Notes under the pieces: model-generated
Told to the model about the DNA's origin: nothing
The model's database searches: none
What the model saw: only the letters and a program-made list of their open reading frames with translations
Program-made: the position numbers and the translations under genes
Shown: positions 50,172 to 60,771 of the stretch, in pieces
Layout: every line of letters starts with the position of its first letter
How positions within the stretch are numbered: the first letter of the stretch is position 1
Source: Prochlorococcus marinus str. MIT 0912
Lineage (GTDB): Bacteria; Cyanobacteriota; Cyanobacteriia; PCC-6307; Cyanobiaceae
NCBI RefSeq assembly: GCF_027359595.1
Contig: NZ_CP114783.1
Location: forward strand, 744,001 to 808,000
Reading direction: 5' to 3'
DNA: 64,000 bases

Positions 50172-52340
50172 GTGCAAGGTCAGACAAAATCCGTTTCCTT
50201 CGATGGTAGAGAGATAAAGCTCACTACAGGGAGATTTGCTCCACAGGCTGGTGGTTCAGTAATGATTGAGTGTGGGGACACCTCAGTTCTAGTAACAGCT
50301 ACAAAATCGACAGGACGAGAAGGTGTTGATTTCCTACCTTTAATGTGTGATTACGAAGAGAGGTTATACGCAGCAGGAAGGATTCCAGGGAGTTTTATGC
50401 GTCGCGAAGGTCGTCCTCCAGAGAGGGCGACTTTGATCTCAAGACTGATTGATCGTCCAATGAGACCTCTCTTCCCTGGTTGGATGAGAGACGATATACA
50501 GATAGTTGCAACATGTCTCTCATTAGATGAAAGAGTTCCAGCAGATGTTTTGGCTGTAACTGGAGCTTCAATGGCAACATTAATAGCAGGTATCCCATTC
50601 CAAGGACCTATGGCTGCTGTCCGCGTTGGGCTCTTAGGAGATGATTTTGTTCTTAATCCAAGTTACCGAGAAATCGAAAGAGGTGATCTTGATCTTGTAG
50701 TTGCTGGAACTCAAGATGGCGTAGTAATGGTTGAAGCAGGGGCAAATCAACTTACAGAACAAGACGTTATTGAAGCTATTGATTTTGGATACGAAGCCAT
50801 AACCGAACTAATCAATGCTCAGAAAGAAGTTTTAAAAGAATCAGGCATAAAACAAGAGATGCCTGAAGCTCCTGAGACTGATGAAACAGTATCAAATTAT
50901 TTAGATAAAAACTGCTCAAAATCAATTAGTGAAGTCCTCAAAAACTTCGATCAAACAAAAGAAGAGAGAGATAATAAAATCGAAGAAATAAAAATAAATA
51001 TTTCTGCGAAAATCGATGGGTTAAAAGAAGATAACGCTGTAAGAAAATCTCTTTCCTTAAATAACAAATTATTAGAAAATGGTTATAAAGCTTTAACGAA
51101 AAAATTAATGAGAGATCAGATAATTAAGGAAGGGAAAAGGGTAGACGGGCGAGAATTAAACGAAGTAAGAGCAATTGATGCTGATGCTGCAGTTTTACCT
51201 AACAGAGTTCATGGATCAGCTTTATTTCAAAGAGGTTTAACTCAAGTTCTCTCTACTGCAACATTGGGAACTCCAAGCGATGCACAAGAAATGGACGATT
51301 TAAACCCTAATACTGATAAGACCTACATTCATCATTACAACTTCCCGCCTTATTCAGTAGGAGAGACTCGGCCGATGAGAACTCCTGGAAGGAGAGAAGT
51401 TGGACATGGAGCTTTAGCCGAAAGAGCTTTAATACCTGTACTACCAGCCAAAGATACCTTCCCTTATGTTTTAAGAGTTGTTAGCGAAGTATTGAGTTCA
51501 AACGGATCTACTTCTATGGCCTCAGTATGTGGAAGTACCCTTGCACTAATGGATGCAGGAGTTCCATTAAAAGCCCCTGTAGGTGGAGCTGCTATGGGAC
51601 TAATCAAAGAAGGAAAAGAAGTAAGGATTTTAACTGATATTCAAGGAATTGAAGATTTTCTTGGAGACATGGATTTCAAAGTTGCAGGGACAGAAAAAGG
51701 AATCACAGCCTTGCAAATGGATATGAAGATAACTGGACTTCCAATTGAGACAATTGGGGAAGCAATTAACCAAGCACTTCCTGCGAGGACTCACATATTA
51801 GGAAAAATGCTCGAGGCAATTGAAACTCCAAAAGACAACCTTTCTCCTCACGCCCCAAGACTTTTAAGCTTTAGAATTGATCCAGAGCTAATAGGTACGG
51901 TTATTGGTCCTGGTGGAAGAACAATAAAAGGGATCACAGAAAGAACTAACACAAAAATCGATATTGAAGATGGAGGAATTGTCACTATTGCATCTCACGA
52001 TGGAGCAGCCGCAGAAGAAGCTCAGAGAATTATTGAAGGTTTAACTAGAAAAGTACATGAGGGAGAGATTTTCCCTGGCTCCATTACAAGAATCATTCCA
52101 ATTGGTGCCTTTGTTGAAATCCTTCCTGGTAAAGAAGGAATGATTCATATTTCTCAATTGTCTGAAGCAAGAGTTGAAAAAGTTGAAGATGTTGTAAAAG
52201 TTGGAGACCAAGTAACCGTAAGGGTAAGAGAAATAGATAATCGTGGACGTATTAATCTAACTTTAAGAGGAGTCTCTCAAAATGGTGGTATGAGCAACTA
52301 CCCTGAGCCAACGCCTACTCCTGTTGCCCCTCTGACTTAA
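50172..52340 (+). CDS. pnp: Polyribonucleotide nucleotidyltransferase (PNPase)
   Basis: A 722-residue PNPase starting at GTG. Two RNase PH domains (about 1-220 and 315-545) are joined by a helical linker; the first holds [20 protein letters not shown] and the second [18 protein letters not shown] domain ([18 protein letters not shown]) and an S1 domain ([20 protein letters not shown]) follow. It degrades RNA by phosphorolysis and can add tails. All expected parts are present. Confidence 0.97.
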   Translation: MQGQTKSVSFDGREIKLTTGRFAPQAGGSVMIECGDTSVLVTATKSTGREGVDFLPLMCDYEERLYAAGRIPGSFMRREGRPPERATLISRLIDRPMRPLFPGWMRDDIQIVATCLSLDERVPADVLAVTGASMATLIAGIPFQGPMAAVRVGLLGDDFVLNPSYREIERGDLDLVVAGTQDGVVMVEAGANQLTEQDVIEAIDFGYEAITELINAQKEVLKESGIKQEMPEAPETDETVSNYLDKNCSKSISEVLKNFDQTKEERDNKIEEIKINISAKIDGLKEDNAVRKSLSLNNKLLENGYKALTKKLMRDQIIKEGKRVDGRELNEVRAIDADAAVLPNRVHGSALFQRGLTQVLSTATLGTPSDAQEMDDLNPNTDKTYIHHYNFPPYSVGETRPMRTPGRREVGHGALAERALIPVLPAKDTFPYVLRVVSEVLSSNGSTSMASVCGSTLALMDAGVPLKAPVGGAAMGLIKEGKEVRILTDIQGIEDFLGDMDFKVAGTEKGITALQMDMKITGLPIETIGEAINQALPARTHILGKMLEAIETPKDNLSPHAPRLLSFRIDPELIGTVIGPGGRTIKGITERTNTKIDIEDGGIVTIASHDGAAAEEAQRIIEGLTRKVHEGEIFPGSITRIIPIGAFVEILPGKEGMIHISQLSEARVEKVEDVVKVGDQVTVRVREIDNRGRINLTLRGVSQNGGMSNYPEPTPTPVAPLT

Positions 52341-52343
52341 TAA

Positions 52344-53258
52344 TTAGACCAAGTATTCAGGTTCTTCAAGAGAGAAAAACTCCATAGCTTTTTGGCAAAT
52401 CTTTTGATGACATTTACCATGACTTGCAATTAAACAACCAGACTGAGAATAGTTGGTATCTTTGTAAATTAAATTTGTTCCATCAGCATGAGTAAAAATA
52501 CCACCAGCCGCCTCAATAAGGGCATGTGGGGCAGCCATATCCCAATCCTTGGGTGAAGTTTTTCCAGATAGAGAGATATAAACATCCGCTTCTCCTCTCA
52601 AAATTGAGGCGACCTTGCAACCGACACTTCCTATTTTTTTTGTCTCGCCAAAACACAAAGTTGAGAGGAGATTCTTAAGTATTGATTGTTGATGGTTTTT
52701 GCTTGAAACTAAAACCAATTTAGTGATATCAAGTCTTTCACTAAAAGAAAAGTGGTTTTTAATGCCATCACGATTTTCAAACCATGCACCAGTCCCAATA
52801 ATTCCAATCCATAATTCATTCTTTTCAGGTATTAAAACTATCCCAATTTTTGGTTTTTGTTTGTAAATCAAAGCGATATGAACTGCATAGTTTTCAGAAC
52901 CTTGAAGAAAATCCTTTGTCCCATCAAGTGGGTCAAGAATCCAACACCAATCTTTTTTATGTTTGTCTCGCTGAAAAGTTTCTTCCTTAGAGGTTTCTTC
53001 ACTTAAAATATCCCAATCTTTAAAAGAGAGATTATTCTTCAATCCAGAGATCAATAATTCATTCACTGCCATGTCAGCTGCTGATACTGGACCGTCACCT
53101 CCTTCTTCTACAGTTAACGATTTTTGAAAGCCATAGGGAGGTTCTTCCCCTCTCGCATATGCCATCAAAACATCAGCTGAAGCCCAGCTAAGCTTTCTAA
53201 GTTCATCCAATAAAGTCGTTAATTCGACCTCTTCTGGCACAACAAGATCAATTGTCAT
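52344..53258 (-). CDS. cysQ: 3'(2'),5'-bisphosphate nucleotidase / inositol-phosphatase family (CysQ-like)
   Basis: A 304-residue lithium-sensitive phosphatase of the inositol monophosphatase superfamily. The metal sites are visible as the DWDILSEET and WILDPLDGTKDFLQG motifs and the later WDMAAPHALIEAAGG. CysQ-type enzymes clear PAP made during sulfate assimilation; related enzymes hydrolyse fructose-1,6-bisphosphate or inositol phosphates, so the substrate is not certain. It converges on pnp and diverges from rsmI with one base between them. Confidence 0.88.
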   Translation of the reverse strand: MTIDLVVPEEVELTTLLDELRKLSWASADVLMAYARGEEPPYGFQKSLTVEEGGDGPVSAADMAVNELLISGLKNNLSFKDWDILSEETSKEETFQRDKHKKDWCWILDPLDGTKDFLQGSENYAVHIALIYKQKPKIGIVLIPEKNELWIGIIGTGAWFENRDGIKNHFSFSERLDITKLVLVSSKNHQQSILKNLLSTLCFGETKKIGSVGCKVASILRGEADVYISLSGKTSPKDWDMAAPHALIEAAGGIFTHADGTNLIYKDTNYSQSGCLIASHGKCHQKICQKAMEFFSLEEPEYLV

Positions 53259-53259
53259 A

Positions 53260-54147
53260 ATGGATTTAATCGATGATCACCAGCTTCAACAAGAAAGATC
53301 AGAACCTTGTCCGGGAACTCTTTACATAGTAGGAACGCCAATAGGTAACTTAGGCGATTTATCTCCAAGGGCAAAGTCCATCCTCAAGAATGTTTCACTA
53401 ATAGCCTGTGAGGATACACGTAGAAGTGGACAATTATTGAAAATAATAAAATCTAAAGTTCCACTCCTCAGCTATCACAAACACAATTTTAAGAGCCGTC
53501 AATCTCAATTATTAAAAATCCTTGAAAGTAGTGGGAGTATTGCTTTAATTAGTGATGCTGGCTTACCGGGGATAAATGATCCAGGGGAAGAGCTTGTTCA
53601 TGCTGCCAGGTCAAATAATTATGAAGTGATTTGCATACCTGGACCTTGCGCAGCAACTACAGCATTAGTAATAAGTGGATTACCTTCAGATAGATTTTGC
53701 TTTGAAGGATTTTTACCAAAGAAACAAAGCCTTAGGAAGAAACGTTTGGAGGATATTTCCCAAGAACATAGAACGACAGTAATCTATGAATCACCACATC
53801 AATTAATAAAACTCTTAGAAGATTTGTCTATGTCATGTGGGAAAGAACGCCCTATCCAAATAGCGAGAGAACTTACAAAAAGATATGAAGAGTCAATCGG
53901 GAAGACAATTGAGCAGGTAACAAAATATTTTCTTGAAAACAAGCCAAAAGGAGAATTTACAATAGTTCTAGGAGGAAAAAGTAATAAGAAAAAAAATAGA
54001 ATGAGTGAATCAGACGCATTAATTAAACTAAATATATTAATTAAACAAGGAGAAAAATCTAATGTTGCAGCTCGCAAAATCGCAGAGGAATCAGGTTATG
54101 AAAAAAAATGGCTTTATTCCAAATTACACAAGAAGCTTGACAAATAA
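53260..54147 (+). CDS. rsmI: 16S rRNA (cytidine1402-2'-O)-methyltransferase
   Basis: A 295-residue SAM-dependent methyltransferase of the tetrapyrrole-methylase-like fold: GTLYIVGTPIGNLGDLSPRA, LIACEDTRRSG and ISDAGLPGINDPGEELV are the family signatures. With RsmH it modifies C1402 in the ribosomal P site. It is complete and of family length. Confidence 0.95.
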   Translation: MDLIDDHQLQQERSEPCPGTLYIVGTPIGNLGDLSPRAKSILKNVSLIACEDTRRSGQLLKIIKSKVPLLSYHKHNFKSRQSQLLKILESSGSIALISDAGLPGINDPGEELVHAARSNNYEVICIPGPCAATTALVISGLPSDRFCFEGFLPKKQSLRKKRLEDISQEHRTTVIYESPHQLIKLLEDLSMSCGKERPIQIARELTKRYEESIGKTIEQVTKYFLENKPKGEFTIVLGGKSNKKKNRMSESDALIKLNILIKQGEKSNVAARKIAEESGYEKKWLYSKLHKKLDK

Positions 54148-54202
54148 ACTGTTTCACCTAAAGCTTATTAAAATATAAATTTTAATAAGAGAAATTTTCA
54201 AA

Positions 54203-54430
54203 ATGTTTTTTAGATTAAAACTTTTAACTCTAAATTTTGCAACATCAATATTATTAATTTTCTTTCTTTGCCTTGGATCACAAAACCTAGGTAAGAAATA
54301 TAGTTTAGATTTTCTAATTAATAAAACTGTATCTCTTCCAATTGGTTTCTTAATTGGCACATCATTTACTTTAGGATTAATGTCTGGAGGCTTAACTTCA
54401 GTTTTAATGATTAATGATGAAGATAATTAA
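54203..54430 (+). CDS. Small two-helix membrane protein (LapA-like plan)
   Basis: A 75-residue protein with two hydrophobic helices (about 10-25 and 45-68) separated by NLGKKYSLDFLINKTVSLPI. The plan resembles the LapA/DUF1049 family, but the sequence similarity is not strong enough to name it. It follows rsmI. Confidence 0.6.
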   Translation: MFFRLKLLTLNFATSILLIFFLCLGSQNLGKKYSLDFLINKTVSLPIGFLIGTSFTLGLMSGGLTSVLMINDEDN

Positions 54431-54442
54431 CTTTGATAATAA

Positions 54443-55255
54443 CTAATCTTCTAATCCAATTATTGAATCTTCAAGTATTAATCTAGTAATACCCTTGGAA
54501 ATTAAATATGATTTTGAAAGTTTAAAAATGCTTGTATTTGGAACCTTAATAACTCTTTGATTTCTTGAACAAATTCTTTTCGCAGAACGTTGATTAGAAA
54601 ATAATAAAATTGCATTTCTTTGTAATTCATTCTCGGGTAAAAAGCTCCATTCTGGTAACTCAGAAATAGGTTGTAAGTCAAGCTCAACTTTTTTATCAAC
54701 AATCATATAAACGCTCTCAGGAAGGCTTTCGTAGTTAAGAATCTCATAATCTGATTTTTGCTTCTCTAAATTAAAATCAAAACCAGAAAGCAGAGGGGCT
54801 ATTTCCTCAAAGTTATTATCAGTATTTTGATTATTGTCATCGTTATCATAATTTTCAGGTCTTAGATCTTCAGAGTCTGAATCTTCAGTATCGGTAAACC
54901 CTGAAGAAGCAACTTCATCAAAATCAGAAACATGAGTTCCTTCATTATTTTTTATATTCAAATCTTCTTCTTCAACTTTTTCTTTAAATGAAATTAATGA
55001 ATTTGCCTTTTCTAAATCTTCCTTTTGCACCTTTACAGTTTTATTATTAAGCATATTTTCATTTTTACTGCTATTTTTTGCCCTGTTTTTCTTTAAAAGT
55101 GTATATTCTGTCTCTGATAATAAGGTTTTAACTGTTCTATTTATTGTGTTAGGAGTGCAATTATAGTTATTTGCTATGAGATTGGTATTATCTCCAGCCC
55201 TATATGCCTCTAAAATCTCAGCTTTTTGCGTCTTGGTTAATCTTCTTGAAATCAT
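54443..55255 (-). CDS. Protein with N-terminal helix-turn-helix and acidic linker
   Basis: I start at MISRRLTKTQKAEILEAYRA (270 residues; the frame is open to 55294). Residues 1-50 form a transposase/homeodomain-like helix-turn-helix: AEILEAYRAGDNTNLIANNY followed by CTPNTINRTVKTLL. A long acidic, low-complexity linker (about 75-150) and a C-terminal domain (LQPISELPEWSFLPENELQR, then SKSYLISKGITRLI) follow. It is probably DNA-binding and may be a regulator. It ends next to the small membrane gene and starts 300 bases before tRNA-Arg. Confidence 0.7.
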   Translation of the reverse strand: MISRRLTKTQKAEILEAYRAGDNTNLIANNYNCTPNTINRTVKTLLSETEYTLLKKNRAKNSSKNENMLNNKTVKVQKEDLEKANSLISFKEKVEEEDLNIKNNEGTHVSDFDEVASSGFTDTEDSDSEDLRPENYDNDDNNQNTDNNFEEIAPLLSGFDFNLEKQKSDYEILNYESLPESVYMIVDKKVELDLQPISELPEWSFLPENELQRNAILLFSNQRSAKRICSRNQRVIKVPNTSIFKLSKSYLISKGITRLILEDSIIGLED

Positions 55256-55558
55256 CTCTATTATTTCTATATATCCAAGATAAGTCCTAATCAACAGAAG
55301 TAGTAAAAAGATTTCTCAACCTATAAAAATAAAAAAAAGCTAGAAAAAAATTTACCAATAAGAATCTACAAATGCCTAATTTTTACGAAATGAACTTTAT
55401 TTTATATGTGAAATAAATTCAATTGTCGGAAGAGGCTAACCAAACTGTTGTTGGTCTGCTTAATTCTCCTTGTGACTAGCTACATCAGTATGTAGTCTTA
55501 AATAGTTGGTTTTCCGAGAGAGACTTTATTTCTTGTCTTTTTCTTAAAATCTACTCTA
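55256..55558. other. Gene-free region before tRNA-Arg
   Basis: About 300 bases. The only structure is a CTACAT-CAGT-ATGTAG hairpin (55480-55495) with a CCAA/TTGG pair just upstream. It might be a small RNA or part of the tRNA promoter region; I see no gene. Confidence 0.4.
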
Positions 55559-55632
<74 letters not shown>

Positions 55633-56120
55633 TACTCAAGCGACAGAGAGACCAACAGACTACTCTATTCTCATAAGAGCAACTGCCCATCGTGCTATGT
55701 CTTCTAGATATGACTAAATATTCTTAATATGCATAAAGATTTGCGCAAGCTAAAACCATTCAGAATCTTTAATGGAACCAAACTAGAATAAACATCTACG
55801 CATAATTAAAAAATAAGAGAAATATGATGATTTTCTTCGCCGTTAGAAATTTTTTAATGCATCCTAAGAATAAGAGGGAAAGCTCTATCATCGTTTAGGA
55901 TTTAGAAACGCTCAGGGAAAGCAATCTAAGTCCAATATGCCTGATATAAATTAAGTAAAAAGCCACCAATTAGTGCAAGTCTTGCATGAAACTCAAGCTC
56001 AACTTCTAGGTGAAACTAGCATATTATTTTTTAATAATTAATGCACTGCGAATTAAACTATAGTTGATTAATCTATTAACTTCATAAAAATCAATTGAAC
56101 TCATAAGTAAGCAAAATAAA
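55633..56120. other. 488-bp gene-free region after tRNA-Arg
   Basis: No credible gene. It contains the repeated tRNA fragment at 55676-55687 and, near 55882-55965, an open frame without a start codon (GKLYHRLGFRNAQGK) that could be the relic of a small gene. Confidence 0.4.
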
Positions 56121-57092
56121 TTAATTTATATAGAAAATTAGATCTAAATGATCAGTACCTTTGTTGATGAAGATCTTATATACTTTGTCTATATCATGAT
56201 CACATTGAATTAATTCCTCATCAATTACTAATATTTTATAGCCTAAATTAACAATAAATTTTAGGTATTCATCCCATTTTATTCCACAAATAGAAGGCAT
56301 TGCAGTAGGTGTAAATTCTGAGAAAATTATTGGCAAGCTATTCTTTATAGTATCAATAGATCCCAGCATTGCATTATATTCAGCACCTTCAATATCTATT
56401 TTTATAAGATCAACTTTTTCTCTTACAATATTATCAATTCTTACCATATTGACAGTATCACTTGTAAGTACTGACTCTGGCTGATCTGCTAACTCCTTAC
56501 ATTGTCCATTACTCCCTGATGCACCAAAGGCTACTGTTCCAAATTGATTACCAGCCGCAGCCTGAATAACATTTATACTATTAAAATTATTCTTTGATTT
56601 ACTAGCAAGAAGCAATTTTGCATTTTCAGAAAAAGGTTCAAACGCATATATTTTACAATTATCTTTTAATAATTTAGCAGCCAGAAGTGAATACCATCCA
56701 ATATTTGCTCCTATATCCAAAAATGTCATATTCTCTGTTAATTTTTTTGTGAAAAAATGCGTTACATTTTCCTCATAAATGACTCCTTGACTTATTGGCT
56801 GACCAATAAGTGAATCTTGCAAATTCAAATAAATATCAAATCCAAATTTAGTTTTATAATTAATTATGTTCTGATCATAATTAAGAAGTTCTCTAGATTT
56901 AAATTCTAAAGAATTTAAATATCCTCTTACCACTTGCTCAAGTTCAGATCCTACGAAAGAGGAGTGACCTGGCCATTCCTCTTTGTTTGGATTCCTTCCT
57001 AAAATCAAACGAAAACAATATTTAATATCATTCTCAGAAGCTAAAGAATTAAAATAACCTTTCCAAGGCTTAAACCATAATTTTTTTAACAC
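56121..57092 (-). CDS. FkbM-family methyltransferase
   Basis: A 323-residue protein. The C-terminal 220 residues are an FkbM-type SAM methyltransferase: FLDIGANIGWYSLLAAKLL (motif I), IYAFEPFSENAKLL and LIKIDIEGAEYNAMLGS. The first 80 residues hold a helical region (FRLILGRNPNKEEWPGHSSF) like that found before glycan-modifying enzymes. Such genes often methylate sugars of surface glycans. It lies alone in a gene-poor region and is probably accessory. Confidence 0.85.
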   Translation of the reverse strand: MLKKLWFKPWKGYFNSLASENDIKYCFRLILGRNPNKEEWPGHSSFVGSELEQVVRGYLNSLEFKSRELLNYDQNIINYKTKFGFDIYLNLQDSLIGQPISQGVIYEENVTHFFTKKLTENMTFLDIGANIGWYSLLAAKLLKDNCKIYAFEPFSENAKLLLASKSKNNFNSINVIQAAAGNQFGTVAFGASGSNGQCKELADQPESVLTSDTVNMVRIDNIVREKVDLIKIDIEGAEYNAMLGSIDTIKNSLPIIFSEFTPTAMPSICGIKWDEYLKFIVNLGYKILVIDEELIQCDHDIDKVYKIFINKGTDHLDLIFYIN

Positions 57093-57620
57093 TCTTATGA
57101 AAAAACGTACCTGTTTTTAATATAGATGATAAATTCAAATAAAATTTGAAATTTAAATCTACTTTTATAATTAATTTAAACTCTCTAAGCACCAATCATA
57201 TGAGGTGATAATTCCAGATATGGAAATATTTTCCAATAAAAAACCCAAGAGTTCTTAGTGATTGAAATAATAATGAAAAATTGGGATAAAATTCTCCTCT
57301 AAACTATTAATTTGGAATTTCCATGGGGAAGATATAGATAAATACATCTTTATTTTGATGAGTTGAGATAAATTGTTGAGATAAAAAAAGCCTTACTTAT
57401 TGCACCAACTTAATTAAATTCAATAAAAGGTCCTAATTCTAATATATATTTTTAACTCCAAAAAGAGTTACTTCTCAGCCATTTTGGTCTAGTTCTGATT
57501 AAGCATAGAGCGTATTCAATATCAAACCATAACAACTTATAAAAGTACTTCTGTGAAGATGTAATAACTAGACTTTTATCTCTAAATATTGATTGTATTA
57601 GGTTTCAAAGATCAATTCTT
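57093..57620. other. 528-bp gene-free region
   Basis: AT-rich with only short frames on both strands. No terminator, tRNA or recognisable repeat seen. Confidence 0.45.
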
Positions 57621-58103
57621 TCAACCTAACCCTACTCCTCTTGCCATAAGTGTTGCTAAAAAAGGAATAGAGGCAAATCCTACCAATTCAACATTAATTA
57701 TCAACCTTAATCTTGAGACCAAAGTTTCAGTTACTACAGGCAGAGTTCCTTTGCTAAGGGGAATTGCCCATAAAACATAGGTGATTGTTGGATAAAGTGA
57801 TAAAGAGCCAACAGAAGCAAAAACAATAATCTTTGTCCAAAAGATAGGATTTTGAGTATAAAATTCTGAACCCTGACCAAACTTTATAACTCTATAAATC
57901 CCACTTACCAAAAGAGCAACCCCAGCAATTCCATAAATAATATCGGCTACGACCATAGATATTGCTTCTTTTCTGTTTGGACTAGGCTTTAATGATATTC
58001 GTTCAAATATCAAAGCTCCAAAGCAAAGCATAAAACTTAAATAATGTATGTAAGCGACGGAAGCTGATTTCAATAAATCAGCTGGCAAAATGAAACCGAA
58101 CAC
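57621..58103 (-). CDS. DUF2214 family membrane protein
   Basis: A 160-residue protein with four hydrophobic helices: SASVAYIHYLSFMLCFGALI, DIIYGIAGVALLVSGIYRVI, IIVFASVGSLSLYPTITYVL and VELVGFASIPFLATLMARG. The histidine and the GIYRVIKFGQGSEFY loop are typical of DUF2214, a family of unknown function. Complete. Confidence 0.85.
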   Translation of the reverse strand: MFGFILPADLLKSASVAYIHYLSFMLCFGALIFERISLKPSPNRKEAISMVVADIIYGIAGVALLVSGIYRVIKFGQGSEFYTQNPIFWTKIIVFASVGSLSLYPTITYVLWAIPLSKGTLPVVTETLVSRLRLIINVELVGFASIPFLATLMARGVGLG

Positions 58104-58358
58104 AGTTGCTTGTTTTTATCAATTTATACACTAGCAAAGAGCATAAATTACAGAGGGTTCGTAGTGAAACTCATTACCAAGAAACCAGAATCGGACTGAA
58201 AACGAATAAAGCATTCTCAAATGTCAATTTCAAAGAAATTTGATTTCAAGTATTATAAGTTAATTTTTTCTACCAATGGCTTAGAGGCTATTACAAATAT
58301 TTTAAAAATAAAGCTAAATGTTATTTAATAGACTATTTTACTATTTTCCAAATAGATC

Positions 58359-58751
58359 ATGATAGATACATTAAAGAAAGTATTTTTTAGACTATTTACT
58401 TTAATTTTTACAATATATTCAATGTTAATTTTACTTCAAACAGAAAGCTTATCCGCTGCAGAAGGTATTGATAATAAATTAATAAATAAAGTTTCGCAAT
58501 CATATACAAAAAAATTTTGCAATGCTATTGGCTTTGGACTTTCTAAGGAAAGCGCAATGGACTTTTCTTTAGCAGAAAACAAACAAGTTTTCAAAAAGAA
58601 AAAAGGTTTTAATGATATTAATAAAGAATTACTTGCCGAAGAAATAGCCATATCAGTTATTGAAAAATGTGGCTATCCAATAAACCTATCTGGAGAAAAA
58701 GGTATTCTGGAATTCAAAAATTATTATTTATCAAAAGATTCAAAGATCTAG
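58359..58751 (+). CDS. Exported protein of unknown function (130 aa)
   Basis: A 130-residue protein with a signal peptide (FFRLFTLIFTIYSMLILLQT) cleaved near LSAAEG. The mature part is helical, with FCNAIGFGLSKESAMDF and VIEKCGYPINLSG; the two cysteines could pair. Similar proteins occur in Prochlorococcus but I do not know a name or role. Confidence 0.65.
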   Translation: MIDTLKKVFFRLFTLIFTIYSMLILLQTESLSAAEGIDNKLINKVSQSYTKKFCNAIGFGLSKESAMDFSLAENKQVFKKKKGFNDINKELLAEEIAISVIEKCGYPINLSGEKGILEFKNYYLSKDSKI

Positions 58752-58810
58752 AAAAATAGAATGTGTGCATAAGTACTTTTTCCTGAGTCAAAATTGTTTC
58801 AAATTAAGAA

Positions 58811-58883
58811 TGGAGCCAAGCGGACTCGAACCGCTGACCCCCTGCATGCCATGCAGGTGCTCTACCAACTGAGCTATGGCCCC
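58811..58883 (-). tRNA. tRNA-Ala (GGC)
   Basis: On the minus strand GGGGCCA pairs with TGGCTCC (one G-U), the anticodon stem CCTGC/GCAGG encloses ATGGCAT with anticodon GGC, and the T loop is GGTTCGAGTCC. 73 nt; no CCA is encoded. Confidence 0.96.
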
Positions 58884-60527
58884 AAGATCGTTTTGAAAAC
58901 TGTGTTTTCTACTTCTCAAGGATTTAGACATAAAGTCAAAATCACTTGATAGTGGATAAATAGCAATTTTTTCACAATAAAGTGCTTAATGGATTGCTAA
59001 TCACAGAAGGGCTTTTAATGCTTTCTAGCAGAAACTTCTGCTAGACCATGAAGCCCTTAAAAAAGATAGATGTTCAAATCTTAGTAAAAGGAATGAGAGT
59101 CTAGAAAAAGGATTAATAATCTCTTGCAAAGAGTTCTTGAAATGAGACTTGAAAAGTCTTTTTCTTCTTTACCAAAAGAATGGAACATCTATAACCAAGA
59201 TAAGGTTATCATCGTTTTTGCAATACTAAAAAGACTTATTTAGAAAAGGAAGGCATTTCTTGAAAAAAGAGTAAAGTTTATCTACTTTTAAATAGTTGAT
59301 TTAAGTTCCAACATTAGAGATAATAATAGAAAGGGAAAGTGATTTTCAATTAATATCAAACCAACTGGTTATCATGTAAGAACCTCAATAAATAATATAT
59401 CTTGATAACAAAATTTAATCTATACTATAAGCCTAGTCTTAATTCTTTATCTTTTTTTAGATTGGAGGAGATGGGTAAGCTTGTAGAGAAGAAATACAAT
59501 TTAATTAAAACTTAATTACAAATAAATTATTTTTAATAGTTTAAATAAAAAAAGAGTTAAAAGAGCTACATTCTTTTTTCTACAGAAAGGTATTTATTAT
59601 TCATCTCATCACAAAAGTTAGTCAAAGCAGATTCTGAAAAAATTTCCCGAATCTTCCAATTAATTTCATAAGTCGATTTTGTTTTTCTTGATTTTAAGGG
59701 GTCCTTCATTGAGTGAATTAAATTTTCTCGTTGATAAAAAATTTAATGACTTTTTAAAGAGTTGTCTAAAAAAAATTATTCATAACAAAAATTCACCAAA
59801 GAAATAGAGACGATTTTATAAATAAAAAGGGATGCATCTATCGTTTTTCAACGCAAAAAGTTCTCTTTAAGGAGATAGTTGTACATTATGATACTTTTCC
59901 ACATTTTTCTGTTTCCCTCATATTACAAAAAGTTTTGTCCGAGAATTTTAACAAGAACTTTCCAATGTATCAAGAGATACAAAATCATGGAAAACAACTG
60001 CAGCAACTAAGCTTTAATTGCTGACTCTTTATTTTGTAATTAATCCACTTATTCAATTGACATGAACCCTGTTGAGATTTTTTTTAAATTATGAAATTTG
60101 TGGAAAAGTGGAAAAACCCATTTTTAATACTTCTAGAATTGTTTTGATCTAAAAAAAAAATAGAAAATATTTTATCCCAAACATGAATCTCTTTAAGATC
60201 AAAACAAAACAATTCAGCCAAAGAAACTAGCTGTTTTCTAGCTAAACTAGTTTTTATACCTTAAGCAAGTCTTCTTCTCTTCTGCATTCTTAGTTGGCAA
60301 ATCTAATTCCTTTTCAATTGCATCAAAGTTTAGAACTTAAAACTTCAATAGTTTCATTTCCCAGAGAATTTTCTCATTGTCCTAATTTTTCAATAAAAAA
60401 TAATCAGGCAATAACTGCAATAATTTATGTTGAAAGTAAGTTTTAAATAAGCCGGTTAACTAATTAATTAATTTATTTTGCTGACTTTAAAGCCATCAAA
60501 AGATAATTTAGAGTCATAGTAGTTTTT
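58884..60527. other. 1.64-kb gene-free region
   Basis: An unusually long stretch without a credible gene for so compact a genome. It holds a nested hairpin (59007-59058) and a 14-codon frame at 59471 behind a strong GGAGGAG site, which looks like a decayed gene start. The rest is AT-rich and featureless to my eye. Confidence 0.55.
59007..59058. ncRNA. Nested stem-loop, candidate small RNA
   Basis: Outer stem AAGGGCTT/AAGCCCTT (59007-59014, 59051-59058) encloses CTAGCAGAA-AC-TTCTGCTAG (59025-59044), a 9-bp perfect hairpin. There is no T-run after it on either strand, so a simple terminator is unlikely. Confidence 0.4.
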
Positions 60528-60758
60528 ATGCATAATCCTTTCTCCATATATTGGAATAAAAACTGGACCTTTCAAATAGTACATATGGAAGGTGGTACTT
60601 ACATTGAAGCAAAAGGATTGGGTGCTCTAATTAGGAAGCCTTTACAAGCAAATGAGAGCCCATTTACTGCAGCAGATAATTTAGTTCATGGAGAAGATAA
60701 AAATAGAACATCTTTATTCAACTCTTGGAAGTCAAAAAACATTCATAGTTTTAATTAG
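60528..60758 (+). CDS. Small hypothetical protein (76 aa)
   Basis: A 76-residue soluble protein, MHNPFSIYWNKNWTFQIVHM at the start, with an acidic/polar end. A start codon is clear but there is no strong ribosome binding site. It converges on lexA with 13 bases between stops. Not recognised. Confidence 0.5.
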   Translation: MHNPFSIYWNKNWTFQIVHMEGGTYIEAKGLGALIRKPLQANESPFTAADNLVHGEDKNRTSLFNSWKSKNIHSFN

Positions 60759-60771
60759 TTTTAAAATAGAG

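Noticed and set aside
57589-57780. A 63-codon plus-strand frame
   Set aside because: Antisense to the end of the DUF2214 gene.
59471-59515. A 14-codon frame behind GGAGGAG
   Set aside because: Strong ribosome binding site but the frame stops after MGKLVEKKYNLIKT. Treated as a decayed gene start rather than a gene.
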